This document shows positions 44,121 to 53,603 of a DNA stretch of 64,000 nucleotides, in pieces (within the stretch, counting starts at the first letter, position 1; each line of letters begins with the position of its first letter). Location: positions 41,679,095 through 41,743,094 of the forward strand of contig OZ038492.1 in NCBI GenBank assembly GCA_964036315.1, in the 5' to 3' direction. The notes below the pieces were generated by a model. The model did no database searches and was not told where the DNA came from. It saw only the letters and a program-made list of their open reading frames with translations. The stretch is from Acanthosepion esculentum (taxonomy: Eukaryota; Mollusca; Cephalopoda; Sepiida; Sepiidae). Position numbers and translations under genes: made by a program.

Positions 44121-44599
44121 AAAGGACCGGAAGTAAATTCAGCAAAACGGATTAATACCGGAAATTGAAAAGGTTTGTGGGAAAGTGTTACGCTGATTTT
44201 TCTGGCTGGAAGAGCTCATAAATTCAACTTGCGAAGCAGAAAAACACATAAATAAATAAAGGAGTTAAAAAAGTAATACTTTTATGAAGAAGTACAAAAG
44301 AGGTGATAAAAAAAGTATTGAAGGGAAACAATGAAAAGCAAGTAAAGATAGAGAGGTGGATTTTGAAGATGGAAATATTCTGAGGTTCTTTTTCTTTTAC
44401 TGAAGATATAGTAGAACCCGTAATTACTGGAGCAATTGGAACATTCCCAATGAGGATAACAAAAAAAAAGGTTAAATTAACTATATATTCGAAAAAGGTT
44501 CAGTCGTAACTATGACAAGAAAAGAATGCTGAAAAACGGAAATTTGCTGTCATTTAAACTCCAGTGTAACACATCAGTTACGACGAGTGTGAACATAAA

Positions 44600-44823
44600 A
44601 GGATTAATAATAATACTAATACTACTGATAATAATAATTGTACTCACAAGTATAACTCAAATATTAAGAACTTTATCTATGTAAAATGTGTGTGATCTTA
44701 GTTGTTTTTTTTGTTGTTGTTTTTTTTAATGACAATTATCAGTGGAAAATAACATCAGTCCATTCCTGATTTTAGGTCTCTTTTTGGGACCCGGAAGGAT
44801 ATGTTTATACAACAAATTCAAAA

Positions 44824-44824
<1 letters not shown>
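44600..44824 (+). mobile_element. LINE family D 3' end, short copy
   Basis: Begins after an (AATAATACTAATAAT) patch with TTGTACTCACAAGTATAACT (IVLTSITQILRTLSM-like). Then comes the UTR with GACCCGGAAGGATATGTTTA, ending AAATTCAAAAGATGATGATG. The 5' flank is TAA-type and the 3' flank is GAT/ATT-type microsatellite. Confidence 0.7.
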
Positions 44825-44865
<41 letters not shown>

Positions 44866-44905
44866 ATTATTATTATTATTATTATTATTGTTGTTGTTGT
44901 TGTTG

Positions 44906-44976
<71 letters not shown>

Positions 44977-45024
44977 GTGGTATTGGTAATATAATAATAA
45001 TAATAATAATAATAAATGAAAAGG

Positions 45025-45083
<59 letters not shown>
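44825..45083. repeat. Compound (GAT)n/(ATT)n/(GTT)n/(TAA)n microsatellite
   Basis: GAT run, ATT run, GTT run, a second GAT run to about 44,972, then (AAT)n split by AATGAAAAGGTAT at 45,015. Poly-His/Asn/Ile frames are artefacts. Confidence 0.95.
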
Positions 45084-45086
<3 letters not shown>

Positions 45087-45149
45087 AAGGTGTTCCAATA
45101 ACGTGGGCTGAATTTAAATGTGAATTAAGTTTAATTCCAGTTTGGTTTG

Positions 45150-45362
45150 GTTTGTTATATTTACTCACGCTCAAATACCCTTGCGAAAGCATGAATTCCC
45201 TTTCTCTCCCTCAGCTATGGGTTAATTAGTAGGATTTTTATGAGTAAATCATTATTACCCCCAAAAAGTAATTATAATTAATTTTATATTTTCATTATCT
45301 AAATTTATGACTTTAAATAACTTGCAAGATGGTTAATCAGCCATAAAACATGTCAGTCGATC
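45150..45362 (+). mobile_element. 5S/tRNA SINE 3' part, GATAAGC tail subtype
   Basis: TTACTCACGCTCAAATACCC, CTTTCTCTCCCTCAGCTATG, TAATTAGTAGG and the tail TTTAAATAACTTGCAAGATG then GTTAATCAGCCATAAAACAT match 55,000-55,145. The head is absent. Confidence 0.7.
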
Positions 45363-46010
45363 AATCGTTATATTAGTGCAAACATACTAGATTACAGAAT
45401 CTTCAATAACATCAAACACCAAGAAGGAGACGAAAGAAAATGAAAATAAAAAAACGGTCATAGTATGAGAGCTGTGAAGTTAGGTTTGTGTCCGCAGTAA
45501 TTGGCGAAGTTGGAATCGAATCAAGAATTAAGAAGAATTAACAAAAGTCTTAATCTTTTGACTGATTTTTGGTCTTAATCCTTCACCCTGTCATTACTGT
45601 ATTCTGAAACTCAAAAATCTGAACAAACAAAAAAACAGAACATCCTCCGTCTAAATCGTGGTAATTTTAGATCCAGCTGATGGAGCGCTTACTAGCGACT
45701 TCCATAGAAAAAGTTTCAATCAGAAGAAATCGACAATCATGAAAATACGGGGGGATCTTTGAGAATAGTTGGAAATGTGTCAGAGAAATGAAAATACTTG
45801 GTATCACCCGGTATGTAGTGTTAACCATCAAACATCTGCTATGAACGGGCAACTATATGAAATACAATGATAACAATAGAACCATAATTTGAATCATCAT
45901 TCATTTAGGGAAGGGTGATACAGAAATTGCTGAAGTACACATTTCTGGTCACAGACACCAAATACGATTAGTACGAAAAAATCAGAAAGCAACTATTATG
46001 TCGGTGTCAA
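45363..46010. other. No recognised feature
   Basis: Nothing recognised. Confidence 0.5.
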
Positions 46011-46013
46011 TGA

Positions 46014-46148
46014 GAAGAAGAAGAAGAAGAAGAAGAAGAAGAAGAAGAAGAAGAAGAAGAAGAAGAAGAAAAAGAAGAAGAAGAAGAAGAAGAAGAAGAA
46101 GAAGAAGAAGAAGAAGAAGAAGAAGAAGAAGAAGAAGAAGAAGAAGAA
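46014..46148. repeat. (GAA)n microsatellite, ~135 bp
   Basis: Almost perfect AGA/AAG repeat with one AAAAAG interruption. Arg-only and Leu-only frames are artefacts. Confidence 0.97.
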
Positions 46149-46171
46149 CTGGAGTAACTAGAAATAGTGAA

Positions 46172-46181
46172 GAAATAATAC

Positions 46182-46224
<43 letters not shown>
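46172..46224. repeat. (TAA)n at D element 5' junction
   Basis: AATAATACTAATAATACT leading into pure TAA, ending at AAAAATGTGGCACATGG. Confidence 0.93.
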
Positions 46225-46226
<2 letters not shown>

Positions 46227-46512
46227 TGTGGCACATGGGGACATCAACAATTCCTGTTGTAGTTGGAGCCCTTGGACTGGTTGGAAAAGATTCCAGTAGG
46301 CTGATTGAAGGGATCCCTGGAAGTCCATGCCTCAAAGAGATACAGAAAATTGTTCTGACAAGTACAGCCCACACTTTACGAAGGGCTTTATCTATGTAAT
46401 TATTTTTTTATTTTTTTTGCAATGGAAAGTGTCATGATGCCATTTCTAACCTTAGGTCCCTGGGTGGGACCCGGAAAGAAATGTTTAAACGCCAGATATC
46501 AAAGGAAATAAA
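46225..46512 (+). mobile_element. LINE family D 3' end, near twin of 36,610-36,900
   Basis: Starts at KMWHMGTSTIPVVVGALGLV, continues to EIQKIVLTSTAHTLRRALSM and a stop near 46,399, then the UTR ACCTTAGGTCCCTGGGTGGG to ATATCAAAGGAAATAAAAAT. It differs from the 36.6-kb copy at only scattered positions. The 5' truncation point and the 3' end both meet (TAA)n. Confidence 0.85.
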
Positions 46513-46533
46513 AATAATAATAATAATAATAAT
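46513..46533. repeat. (AAT)n spacer between two D copies
   Basis: Short AAT run that serves as 3' flank of one D copy and 5' flank of the next. Confidence 0.9.
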
Positions 46534-46892
46534 ACAGTTTTAGTTGGAGCTCTCGGATTGATTAGAAAAGGTTAAGATAGTCTCATTGAAGGGGTTCCTG
46601 GTAGCCCATGCCTTAAAGAAATACAAAGAATTGTACTCACAAGTACAGCTGACATATTACGAAGACTTTTAAGTAAAATATATGTGATCTTAATTAAGAG
46701 TACACATATTTTGCTTAGTAAAGCTCTTAGTAATATGTAAGCTGTACTTGTGAGTACATTTTTATTTTTTTATTTTTTTTTAAACAAAATTGATCAGTGG
46801 AAAATGTCATAAATGCAATTCTGACCTTAGGTCTCTCGTTGAGACCCCGAAGAGAATGTATATGCGACATAAATCAAAGGAAATAATAATAA
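46534..46892 (+). mobile_element. LINE family D 3' end with internal fold-back
   Basis: Begins ACAGTTTTAGTTGGAGCTCT (TVLVGALGLI), then GVPGSPCLKEIQRIVLTSTADILRRLLS. At 46,630-46,763 the end of the coding region is present as an inverted pair: TGTACTCACAAGTACAGCT on the left and AGCTGTACTTGTGAGTACA on the right. The UTR then ends AATCAAAGGAAATAATAAT. Confidence 0.8.
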
Positions 46893-46929
46893 CATTAACA
46901 ATATGAATAGTGATGCTGCTGGTGAAATT

Positions 46930-47310
46930 GTCGGAGTGGGATAAAATGTTTGAGCTCTATGGGAGGAAGAAGCTTGAAAAAATGAATAAGATAAAGATGT
47001 GAAGAAAATGCAGAAGGGGAAGGAAAAAGCAACGGAAGTAAAAATAGAAGAAAAAGAAGAAAAATAGATGCAAAAAGAGAAAAAAAAAACTAAGTAAAAA
47101 AGAATAAGAACAGAAAGAGGAAAAAAGAAAAGGCAAAGAAAAAGAAAAAGTAGCAAATGATGTAAAACGAAGGGGAAATAACTGAAGCAAAAAGAGAGAG
47201 GAAAACACACGCTGAAGAAAAAGGTTACAAGAAAAGGAAGTACATCGAAACATTATTGAATTAAAAATAGTAGAAAAATAAAAAGGAAAACAAAAGAATT
47301 GTAGAACCAT
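46930..47310. repeat. Purine-rich tract
   Basis: Plus strand rich in AAAGAAAAAG and GAGGAAAA. Minus-strand frames of up to 127 codons are Phe/Ser/Leu-only artefacts. Confidence 0.75.
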
Positions 47311-47870
47311 CTAAAAAAAATCTCAGCTAATTCCTGAGCAGCCTTTTTGACCCCACCCTTTACTTCTAATGGATCCTTTAATCTTCCTAAAAGAGAGCTC
47401 TTGTATCGATGTCTAGGTACTTCGTACAGACATGATGTTTCGGAACAAAGGAGAAGCTATAGTGCTTTGATTCTGAGCCACAAACTCATTTAGTAAACTT
47501 GAGTGATACTTGCGCCTTGTACTGGATGAAAACAGAAAAAATGCAAATAAATAAAAAAAATACGAAGTAAAATATGAAAATAAAGAACAAATAATAATCT
47601 AAAGAACACATATGAGACCATTATCAATCTGTCAGGTTTCACTTTTATTAAAGCTTCATCAGAGAATTAGATATGTAAAAAAAGGAGACATTCTGATATT
47701 TTTACTTTCGTGCTGTTTGATTTTCATTGGTTAATCATGTGTCACGCGCATTCGACTTTTAAAACCAAAGTTAGAATAATTTGTGTCGTTCCGATTCAAA
47801 GAGAGACGACGCGTCCATTAAAATATTAAAAAAAGGAAAATAATAGAAAAAGCGATTTAATCAGCGTAGC
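47311..47870. other. No recognised feature
   Basis: AT-rich; nothing recognised. Confidence 0.5.
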
Positions 47871-47879
47871 GTAGTTGTG

Positions 47880-47992
47880 ACACAGGGCCGAAAGAATGGC
47901 GCACCGAGTAAAAATCCAAGACTACTCAGTCGTAACTAAGCTAGCGAAAGAACCTTGCTCACCATTTCACAAAGTCGAAGCGCCTGAATAAC
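47880..47992 (-). mobile_element. tRNA-headed SINE S2, diverged
   Basis: The minus strand has AGGCGCTTCGACTTTGTGAA, TGGTGAGCAAGGTTCTTTCG, TACGACTGAGTAGTCTTGG, ACTCGGTGCGCC, then CTTTCGGCCCTGTGTCAC. This is the same order as 20,560-20,690, including the downstream body. Confidence 0.65.
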
Positions 47993-47994
47993 AG

Positions 47995-48425
47995 AAGAAA
48001 AAGATATAAACTATAAACATAATTGGAAATAAAACGAAGAAAAAGAAAAACATGAAAAAGAAAAAGAGTAGGTAACAAAACAAAAAGATAACAAAAACAG
48101 GTAACAAAAGAAGGAAAAGATAATTGAAATAAAACGGATAGAAGAAGAGGAAGCCTAACAAATAAAAGAAAAAGTGATCGATGAAAAAGAAGAGAAAAGT
48201 AAGTGAAACGAAAAAGAGATATCGATAGAAGAAAATTGAAAGAACTATATAAACAAGAAAAAGAAAGAGAAAATATGATAAAAAGGGTGAAAAATCTTTG
48301 AAGAAAATGAGTAGAAAAAGAAAAAAAATCTAAAGAAACTAATACAGGAACAAAGAAGAAAAAATAAGAAAAATAAGAGAAATATAAATTGAAAAAGAAA
48401 CGAAGAAAACATTTAAATAAAATAG
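47995..48425. repeat. Purine-rich tract
   Basis: A/G-dominated plus strand similar to 46,930-47,310. Confidence 0.75.
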
Positions 48426-48429
48426 AAAA

Positions 48430-48558
48430 ACCACCGTATGAGATTCTTAAAATTATTGGGAAAATAGAAAAATGGTTTCCTGCTATTTTCTCCCAAAGCT
48501 GGCCGTTGCACAAGTCAGAGTTTGTGATCACTTGGAGGAAGTCCTTTAGGTCCGCCAT
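48430..48558 (-). CDS. Short unassigned coding-like start with strong ATG context
   Basis: The minus-strand frame begins MADLKDFLQVITNSDLCNGQ at 48,558 in the context ACAATAATGGCGGACC, a good eukaryotic start context. It then reads LWEKIAGNHFSIFPIILRIS before running into the purine tract, where the translation becomes Phe/Leu-only. It could be a first exon or the start of an unknown transposon ORF. No domain recognised and no splice donor established. Confidence 0.25.
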
Positions 48559-48899
48559 TATTGTGATTGTTAATGACGACTGCAGTGAGAAGATTCAAGA
48601 AAAACACAGTCCTGTTTTTCTGCTAAATTATTCATAGAAATTTTATTTTCACTTTCCCAAATTTAATAATGCTTCCTATTATTTGATTTATTTTTGTTCT
48701 TTATTTCATCATTGGCTTGATTTTTTTCACACTTCATGTTTTCTTTAACTCTTGAACGGTGACATGTTCAGCCCTTCAAATACGAAATGGATGGTATTTG
48801 CGAAGTCAGAAGTCTTGATAATAAAATGAGTGCACCCACAAGAAATTTTAGATGACGATATAATAATTTTGTTTAAAATGATTCATACCATTTTCTTAT

Positions 48900-48900
48900 C

Positions 48901-48953
<53 letters not shown>
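48900..48953. repeat. (CTAT)n microsatellite
   Basis: About 13 CTAT units, directly upstream of the family J copy. Confidence 0.97.
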
Positions 48954-48954
48954 A

Positions 48955-49500
48955 AATCTCGGTCGTAACTCTCTAGTTAGTCGCTCTCTCACAGACGCGA
49001 TGTTGCCTCGCTCTGTCTTTTTTACAAATACTTTCACGGTAATTGCTCCGATGAGCTGCTTTCGCTGGTTCCTAGGCCTCGTGAATTTAAACGTCCTACG
49101 AGGCTGGCATCCCGTTCCCACCCCTTCACCGTTGAAACTGTTAGATGTAGACGTCTCTTCTACTCCAATAGCTTCATGTCTCGCACATCTCGCCTGTGGA
49201 ACTCCCTTCCTTATTCCTGTTTCCCTGACAAATACAATCTCCAACTATTTAAGTGTAACGTCAATCGATATCTCCAGTTGCCTTGATCTATCCACTTCCC
49301 TTCTCCACATCCTTTCACCTTTCATTCCTATCTGCTCTCGCTCCAAATCTTCTGTAACCCCCTTGCCTTGATCGATCCACTATCTTTCTCCACATCCTCT
49401 CCTTTACCACTCCTATCTGCTCTTCCTCCAAACCTTCTGTAACCCCTTGCGTTCTAGTGGCTTCCAACCTTGCTTGGGGTGATAAGCTTAAAAAAAAATC
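48955..49500 (+). mobile_element. LINE family J 3' end, least decayed copy
   Basis: The frame is open from 48,981 to a stop at 49,284-49,286: SHRRDVASLCLFYKYFHGNC, EFKRPTRLASRSHPF, MSRTSRLWNSLP, FKCNVNRYLQLP. The UTR carries the same internal duplication as 1,135-1,356 and ends GCTTGGGGTGATAAGCTTAA plus an A run. It is nearly identical to 865-1,350 over the shared ~480 bp. Truncated at its 5' end against the CTAT microsatellite. Confidence 0.88.
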
Positions 49501-49524
49501 TATTTACATAAAAATATAAAAGAG

Positions 49525-49590
49525 CACACAGTGAGTACTAGAAGTAATAAAAAAGTGTTCGATGTAAACTACCAGAGCTAAAATTTATAA
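49525..49590 (+). repeat. Short interspersed repeat shared with 17,785-17,850
   Basis: ACACAGTGAGTACTAGAAGT, AATAAAAAAGTGTTCGATGT and CAGAGCTAAAATTTATA match GTACAGTGAATTCTAGTGGT, AATAAAACAGTGCTTGATGT and CAGAGCTAAACTTTATA at 17,785-17,850. Class unknown. Confidence 0.5.
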
Positions 49591-49614
49591 TAAAAATAAT
49601 TATATACATTTAAA

Positions 49615-50062
49615 TAAAGAGTTACGTCTGACTAATATCAGTGCTCCTGTATGGTAGTCAACGCTGGACAATCTCATCACAGATGAAGAAGAGACTTGAA
49701 GCAACAGACATGTGGTTCTACGGACATATGCTGAGAATACTGTGGGTTGAGCAAGGATGGAGTTCTAGAGAAACTGGAAACAAAAATGACACTCATACTT
49801 AACATCACAAAGCGAGAATCGAAATATCTGCGGCACATGACGCTGAAAGACGACTTGACAATTTTGATACTCACAGGGTAGATTGAACTTACGAGAGACA
49901 GAAGTAAAAAAAAGCATAACGTACCTTGCGAGCATGAGTATATGGGTGACAGAACTGTGTTTAGCAGAGATCACAAGAAGACAATATATTAAGAGTAAGA
50001 ATGGACAGTAAATGATAGAGAGTCATGATCCCCAATGTCCGAAAGAGACACGGCACGCAGAA
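49615..50062 (+). mobile_element. LINE family R (RTE-like) C-terminal tail
   Basis: The best R tail. LLYGSQRWTISSQMKKRLEA-like sequence at 49,645-49,700 is followed by WFYGHMLRILWVEQG, LETKMTLILNITKRESKYL-type and RETEVKKSITYLASMSIWVT, ending RVMIPNVRKRHGT near 50,055. The motif order SETW...R.LEA..MWFYRRMLRI.W is that of RTE-type and related endonuclease-reverse-transcriptase LINEs. Frameshifts are present, so it is inactive. Confidence 0.75.
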
Positions 50063-50079
50063 GTAGTAGTTAGATTCGA

Positions 50080-50165
50080 CGAATTTATGTACACTATTTA
50101 CATTATTCGGACTATTATTCTCCTTCATATTTTCGGTGTATCGGGTCCGTACCGATGCTTCAGTA
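50080..50165 (-). mobile_element. Penelope-like terminal sequence with CTGAAG-stem-CGAAA motif
   Basis: The minus strand reads CTGAAGCATCGGTACGGACC then CGATACACCGAAAATATG. ATCGG pairs with CCGAT between CTGAAG and CGAAA. It continues AATAGTCCGAATAATGTAAA, matching AATAGATCCGACTAATGTAA at 57,176-57,200. Penelope-like assignment is inference from this terminal motif. Confidence 0.45.
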
Positions 50166-50262
50166 TCTGTCTATATTTCTGAGATGAGGTATTATTTACA
50201 TCATTCGGACTATTAATAATAGTTTAAATAATACCTCATCTCAGAAATATAGACAGATATTG
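50161..50262. repeat. Hairpin with ~38-bp arms
   Basis: CAGTATCTGTCTATATTTCT then GAGATGAGGTATTATTTA is followed 20 bp later by its complement (TAAATAATACCTCATCTC, AGAAATATAGACAGATATTG). It overlaps the end of the Penelope-like sequence, suggesting an inverted duplication at that end. Confidence 0.85.
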
Positions 50263-50345
50263 ACGAATTTAATTTGTGCTTTACGATTGCTATGTGCATG
50301 AAACCTGAGGAAAAAAATATATAATTATTTTTAATATCTACCTTT

Positions 50346-50357
50346 CTCTCTCTCTCT

Positions 50358-50446
<89 letters not shown>
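50346..50446. repeat. (CT)n, (CA)n, (TA)n compound microsatellite
   Basis: CT run, CA run of about 60 bases, then TA. Confidence 0.96.
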
Positions 50447-50449
<3 letters not shown>

Positions 50450-50489
50450 AAGTAATAGATTTTTTAATTTATTAATTCTCTAAATTTTA

Positions 50490-50804
50490 ACACTTTCTTT
50501 AGTGGATACCCATATTTGAATAGGCGCTCCGTTTACTTATTAAACATTATTTATTTTCATCCACGGGCCTGAATATTCGATTAATCTATTAAAGAAAAAT
50601 ATCATCTCTCTTGCAGGATTCGTACTTGCTTCCCCCTTTCCAGGAGAAATCCTCATTGTATCCGACTTTCTCTTTAATAAGATTTCTCGAATATTCAGGC
50701 CGGTAAACGTATATATGTGTATAATCTTTAAATAAATAAATATACAGTTTAATAAGGGAGCATCTACTCAAATTTGGGTATCAATTACAATAATGTTTAA
50801 AGTG

Positions 50805-50805
<1 letters not shown>
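50490..50805. mobile_element. Palindromic MITE-like element, family M2
   Basis: The left half GATACCCATATTTGAATAGG, CGCTCCGTTTACTTATTAAA, GGGCCTGAATATTCGATTAA is mirrored by the complement of the right half (GATACCCAAATTTGAGTAGA, TGCTCCCTTATTAAAC, GGCCTGAATATTCGAGAAAT). About 315 bp, between two TA microsatellites. A fragment of the right end occurs at 17,165-17,252. Confidence 0.75.

Positions 50806-50807
<2 letters not shown>

Positions 50808-50893
<86 letters not shown>
50808..50893. repeat. (TA)n microsatellite
   Basis: Pure TA with one CA step. Confidence 0.96.
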
Positions 50894-50895
<2 letters not shown>

Positions 50896-51235
50896 CAGGA
50901 AGTTCTATAAGTCTCCAGAAAGTCATAGTACTACTATATCTATAGTATGATTTTAGAAATTTCTTAGCAGGGGTGTCAGTTTTTTTTTAATAAATTCTAT
51001 TAAGCCTTTATTCATTATTTTGAATGAGAGTTCATCGAATTATAATACAGCAAATCAATTATTGTACATACATACATATATAAATCGAAACACTCTGTGG
51101 ATGGCGATATTAGCTCTCGATAAAATAATTTAATCGGTCGAGCACTGTTGAGAGTAAGGAACGAATTTGTAAACAGTCTCTGCTGATAGTGCAAGACTCT
51201 CCTAGTGACGCTGATTGACTGAAGTGTTTATTCAC
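50894..51235. other. No recognised feature
   Basis: Nothing recognised. Confidence 0.5.
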
Positions 51236-51244
51236 CCTTTTCTC

Positions 51245-51320
51245 TGCCGGGCGTCGATGGCCTAGCGACTAGAAATTCTGGCTGATACCAATTCGGTCAG
51301 GTTTCGGCCCCGGCCTGAAG
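51245..51320 (+). mobile_element. tRNA-like SINE head fragment
   Basis: GCCGGGCGTCGATGGCCTAG starts an acceptor and A-box-like region and GTCAGGTTTCGGCCCCGGCC ends with a B-box-like and acceptor complement (GCCGGGC with GCCCCGGC). The anticodon region is not clear. More likely a tRNA-derived SINE piece than a tRNA gene. Confidence 0.45.
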
Positions 51321-51725
51321 TGACCAGATATCTAACCACACTGATGAGATGTGAAATGGATGAGATAAAATATGACAGAAGTTAATATTAAAATCAAACC
51401 AGTTGTGACATTTTCATTTTTCGCTTTATTCTCTTTCATGCAATTGTATGCCCTCCAGAGTGCGCTAATCGAGACATGTAGCGTTGACCGTGACAAGAAG
51501 ATTTGACCATCACTGGGTGGCTCATACGAAATTTGACATTACATAATCCAAGAAACATTAGTCAATCTAACAAAACTTTTATTTAATTGCAGTAAAACTG
51601 ATTTTTCTTGTCCAGGGATTAATGAAGACATTACAATTTATTATATAGGTTTTTATTCTTCAAGTTTTAAGTTTTTGGAGGGGATCTGTATAAATTACAT
51701 GGGCTCTTTCTCATGTGAATAACGC
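51321..51725. other. No recognised feature
   Basis: Nothing recognised. Confidence 0.5.
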
Positions 51726-51729
51726 TTTT

Positions 51730-51830
51730 AGTGGTTGGTATTCTCAGCATTATTCTGTAGAACCACGCCTCTTCTAACTCAAGTCTCATCCATATCTGTG
51801 AGGAAACTATAGAAAAGGCACGCTTTCTTT
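51730..51830 (-). mobile_element. LINE family R tail fragment
   Basis: The complement of GGTATTCTCAGCATTATTCT then GTAGAACCACGCCTCTTC equals the MWFYR.MLRI region of family R. Confidence 0.6.
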
Positions 51831-52044
51831 GTTTCTAATTAAATGCTATTTTATTCTTAATGATTTGGTTAATTTTGCTATTCCAGTGCGGCATATTTTC
51901 TGTCATCTATTAAAACATTGTCTAGATTTTGACATCTCCACTTCGTAGCTCTCATAATCAGCTGACTCTCTTGATAACAATAATTCTCATTATATTTTTT
52001 AACCCCCGCACCAAAGAATGACTATAAGTTATTGGTTATCTCAA

Positions 52045-52335
52045 AGTAAATGGTAAGAAAAACAACATTTATACTCAGAATCACAATGAGACAGCTGTCA
52101 TTTCTTGGGCACATAAGGAGGAAGGGAGGTTAGAAAAAGTGAACAGGTTATGTCGAGGGCAAGAGAGATACGGGAAGGCAGCGAGCCAATTATCTGACGA
52201 TATTGTGTGAATGGATAACAGAACAGTGGTTAGGAGGCTTAGAAAACAGAGAAACGCTTCTGCTACGAGAGAGAAGATATAGTGGAGATCCAAGATCGTG
52301 CACGTCCTGAAAGGACACGAAACAAAATAGTTTTT
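52045..52335 (+). mobile_element. LINE family R terminal tail
   Basis: LRITMRQLSFLGHIRRKGGL, EKVNRLCRGQERYGKAA, a WMDNRTV-like segment and HVLKGHETK follow the RK.QL.FLGHI.R..GLE.....G...G.R end of RTE-like LINEs. One in-frame stop; inactive. Confidence 0.7.
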
Positions 52336-52812
52336 AATAATTCTTTAAATAATTCGTTTAATATTTCCGCATATTTTCAAAATCAATTTTTTATTGTAAA
52401 TCATGCTTTGTCATGTGGATTGCATAAGTCATCCGCTTAGCTGCAAGGAGGAAAATCATAATTTAACCTTAACCTTGCCATAAACATGGGGACAGATATG
52501 GAGACATGTTTCCCCCCACCACCACCACCACCACGCAGCTCGAAGCATTTAAATATCCAAGGATTTACAAAATAATCCTGAAGACTTGATTTGATGGGGA
52601 TTTACAACAGAACAATGATTGGAAGTGGAAAATGAAATATTTAGAATTGTGTTTGACAGCAAGTGATTCAAGATGAGCTCTGATGAAGAAAGGGATAAGT
52701 GGCTGGTATGCACGTTCGATTAATAAAGCTTCCTCAGATGAAATGCGATCAAATAAAAGGCAAATTTGAGTTGACACGAAAGGGGTAAATGGACAAACTT
52801 GCATATCATAAA
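52336..52812. other. No recognised gene; short (CCA)n
   Basis: (CCA)n at 52,512-52,535. Otherwise no recognised feature. Confidence 0.5.
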
Positions 52813-52821
52813 GATTATTTT

Positions 52822-52912
52822 AACAACAACAACAACAACAACAACAAAAACAACAACAACACCAACAATAATAATAATAATAATAAGAATAATAATAAGA
52901 ATAATAATAATC
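52822..52912. repeat. (CAA)n then (TAA)n at D element 5' junction
   Basis: CAA run followed by AATAATAAG/AATAAT repeats ending at CAGTGATGGAACTAACCCGA. Confidence 0.93.
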
Positions 52913-53560
52913 AGTGATGGAACTAACCCGAAATGCAGGATCTGCGGAACATATGATGAAGCTATCGACCATATTATCTCAGGATGTCCGGAATTAGCAA
53001 AATTAAAAGAATATACCCACAGACATAAAAAAGGTAGCGTACATTGGAAGATATGCAAGCAGCACAAAATCGAAACTACTGAGAGATGGTATGAGCACCA
53101 ACCAGACACAGTTACCCAAAAGTAACTAACCTCCGGGACTTACCAATTCAAAGCGACAGGGAAATAAAAGCCAAAACACCTGATATTATCATAAAAGATA
53201 AGAAGTTCAAGAATTGTTTGCTTATTGACCTAAGCAGAAAAAACACCTCCACAAAAAGTATCGAGAAATTATTGAAATACAAGGACCTGGAGAGCGAGGT
53301 TAACAGGTTGTGGGGAATGAAGACTGTGACTGTACCAATAGTAATCGGAGCTCTAAGCCTTATGAAAAAAGGAATGGACAATTTTATTAACAGTGTCACA
53401 GGTAACATAAACATACAAGTTGCCCAGAATATTACCCTACTAGGAACATACCATATACTAAGAAATGTGATATCAGTAAAATGACAATTCTTCTACAGGG
53501 CCTAAGGACCATAGTTTGAACCCGGCTCTACAGGATACAAAGCAGATAACATAACATACA
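52912..53560 (+). mobile_element. LINE family D (R4/Dong-like): CCHC knuckle plus restriction-like endonuclease
   Basis: The most complete D copy. The first frame reads CRICGTYDEAIDHIISGCPE then LAKLKEYTHRHKKGSVHWKI (CCHC knuckle: CxxC..H....C). After a one-base shift near 53,105-53,125 comes DREIKAKTPDIIIKDKKFKN then CLLIDLS, with the (R/T)PD...LID endonuclease core. The C-terminus is KLLKYKDLESEVNRLWGMKT, PIVIGALSLM and NITLLGTYHILRNVISV to a stop at 53,482-53,484, followed by a UTR with GGGCCTAAGGACCATAGTTT. Flanked by (TAA)n on both sides. The RT domain is missing. Confidence 0.85.
53218..53484 (+). pseudogene. Family D endonuclease C-terminal frame, 88 codons
   Basis: An open frame from the LID core to the normal stop. 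It has family-typical length and is intact locally, but belongs to a 5'-truncated, frameshifted element. The frame opens upstream of position 53,148 (DREIKAKTPDI) without an ATG. Confidence 0.8.
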
Positions 53561-53562
53561 CA

Positions 53563-53600
<38 letters not shown>
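53563..53600. repeat. (TAA)n between two D copies
   Basis: 3' flank of the copy at 52,912-53,560 and 5' flank of the next copy. Confidence 0.93.

Positions 53601-53603
<3 letters not shown>

Noticed and set aside
44805..45192. Poly-His/Asn/Ile frames
   Set aside because: Translations of (GAT)n and (TAA)n repeats.
45998..46399. 133-codon frame with a long poly-Arg segment
   Set aside because: The N-terminal half is the (GAA)n microsatellite; only the end belongs to a LINE family D tail, annotated separately.
47967..48558. 199-codon minus-strand frame as one protein
   Set aside because: Only the first ~43 codons look protein-like; the rest is translation of a purine-rich tract.
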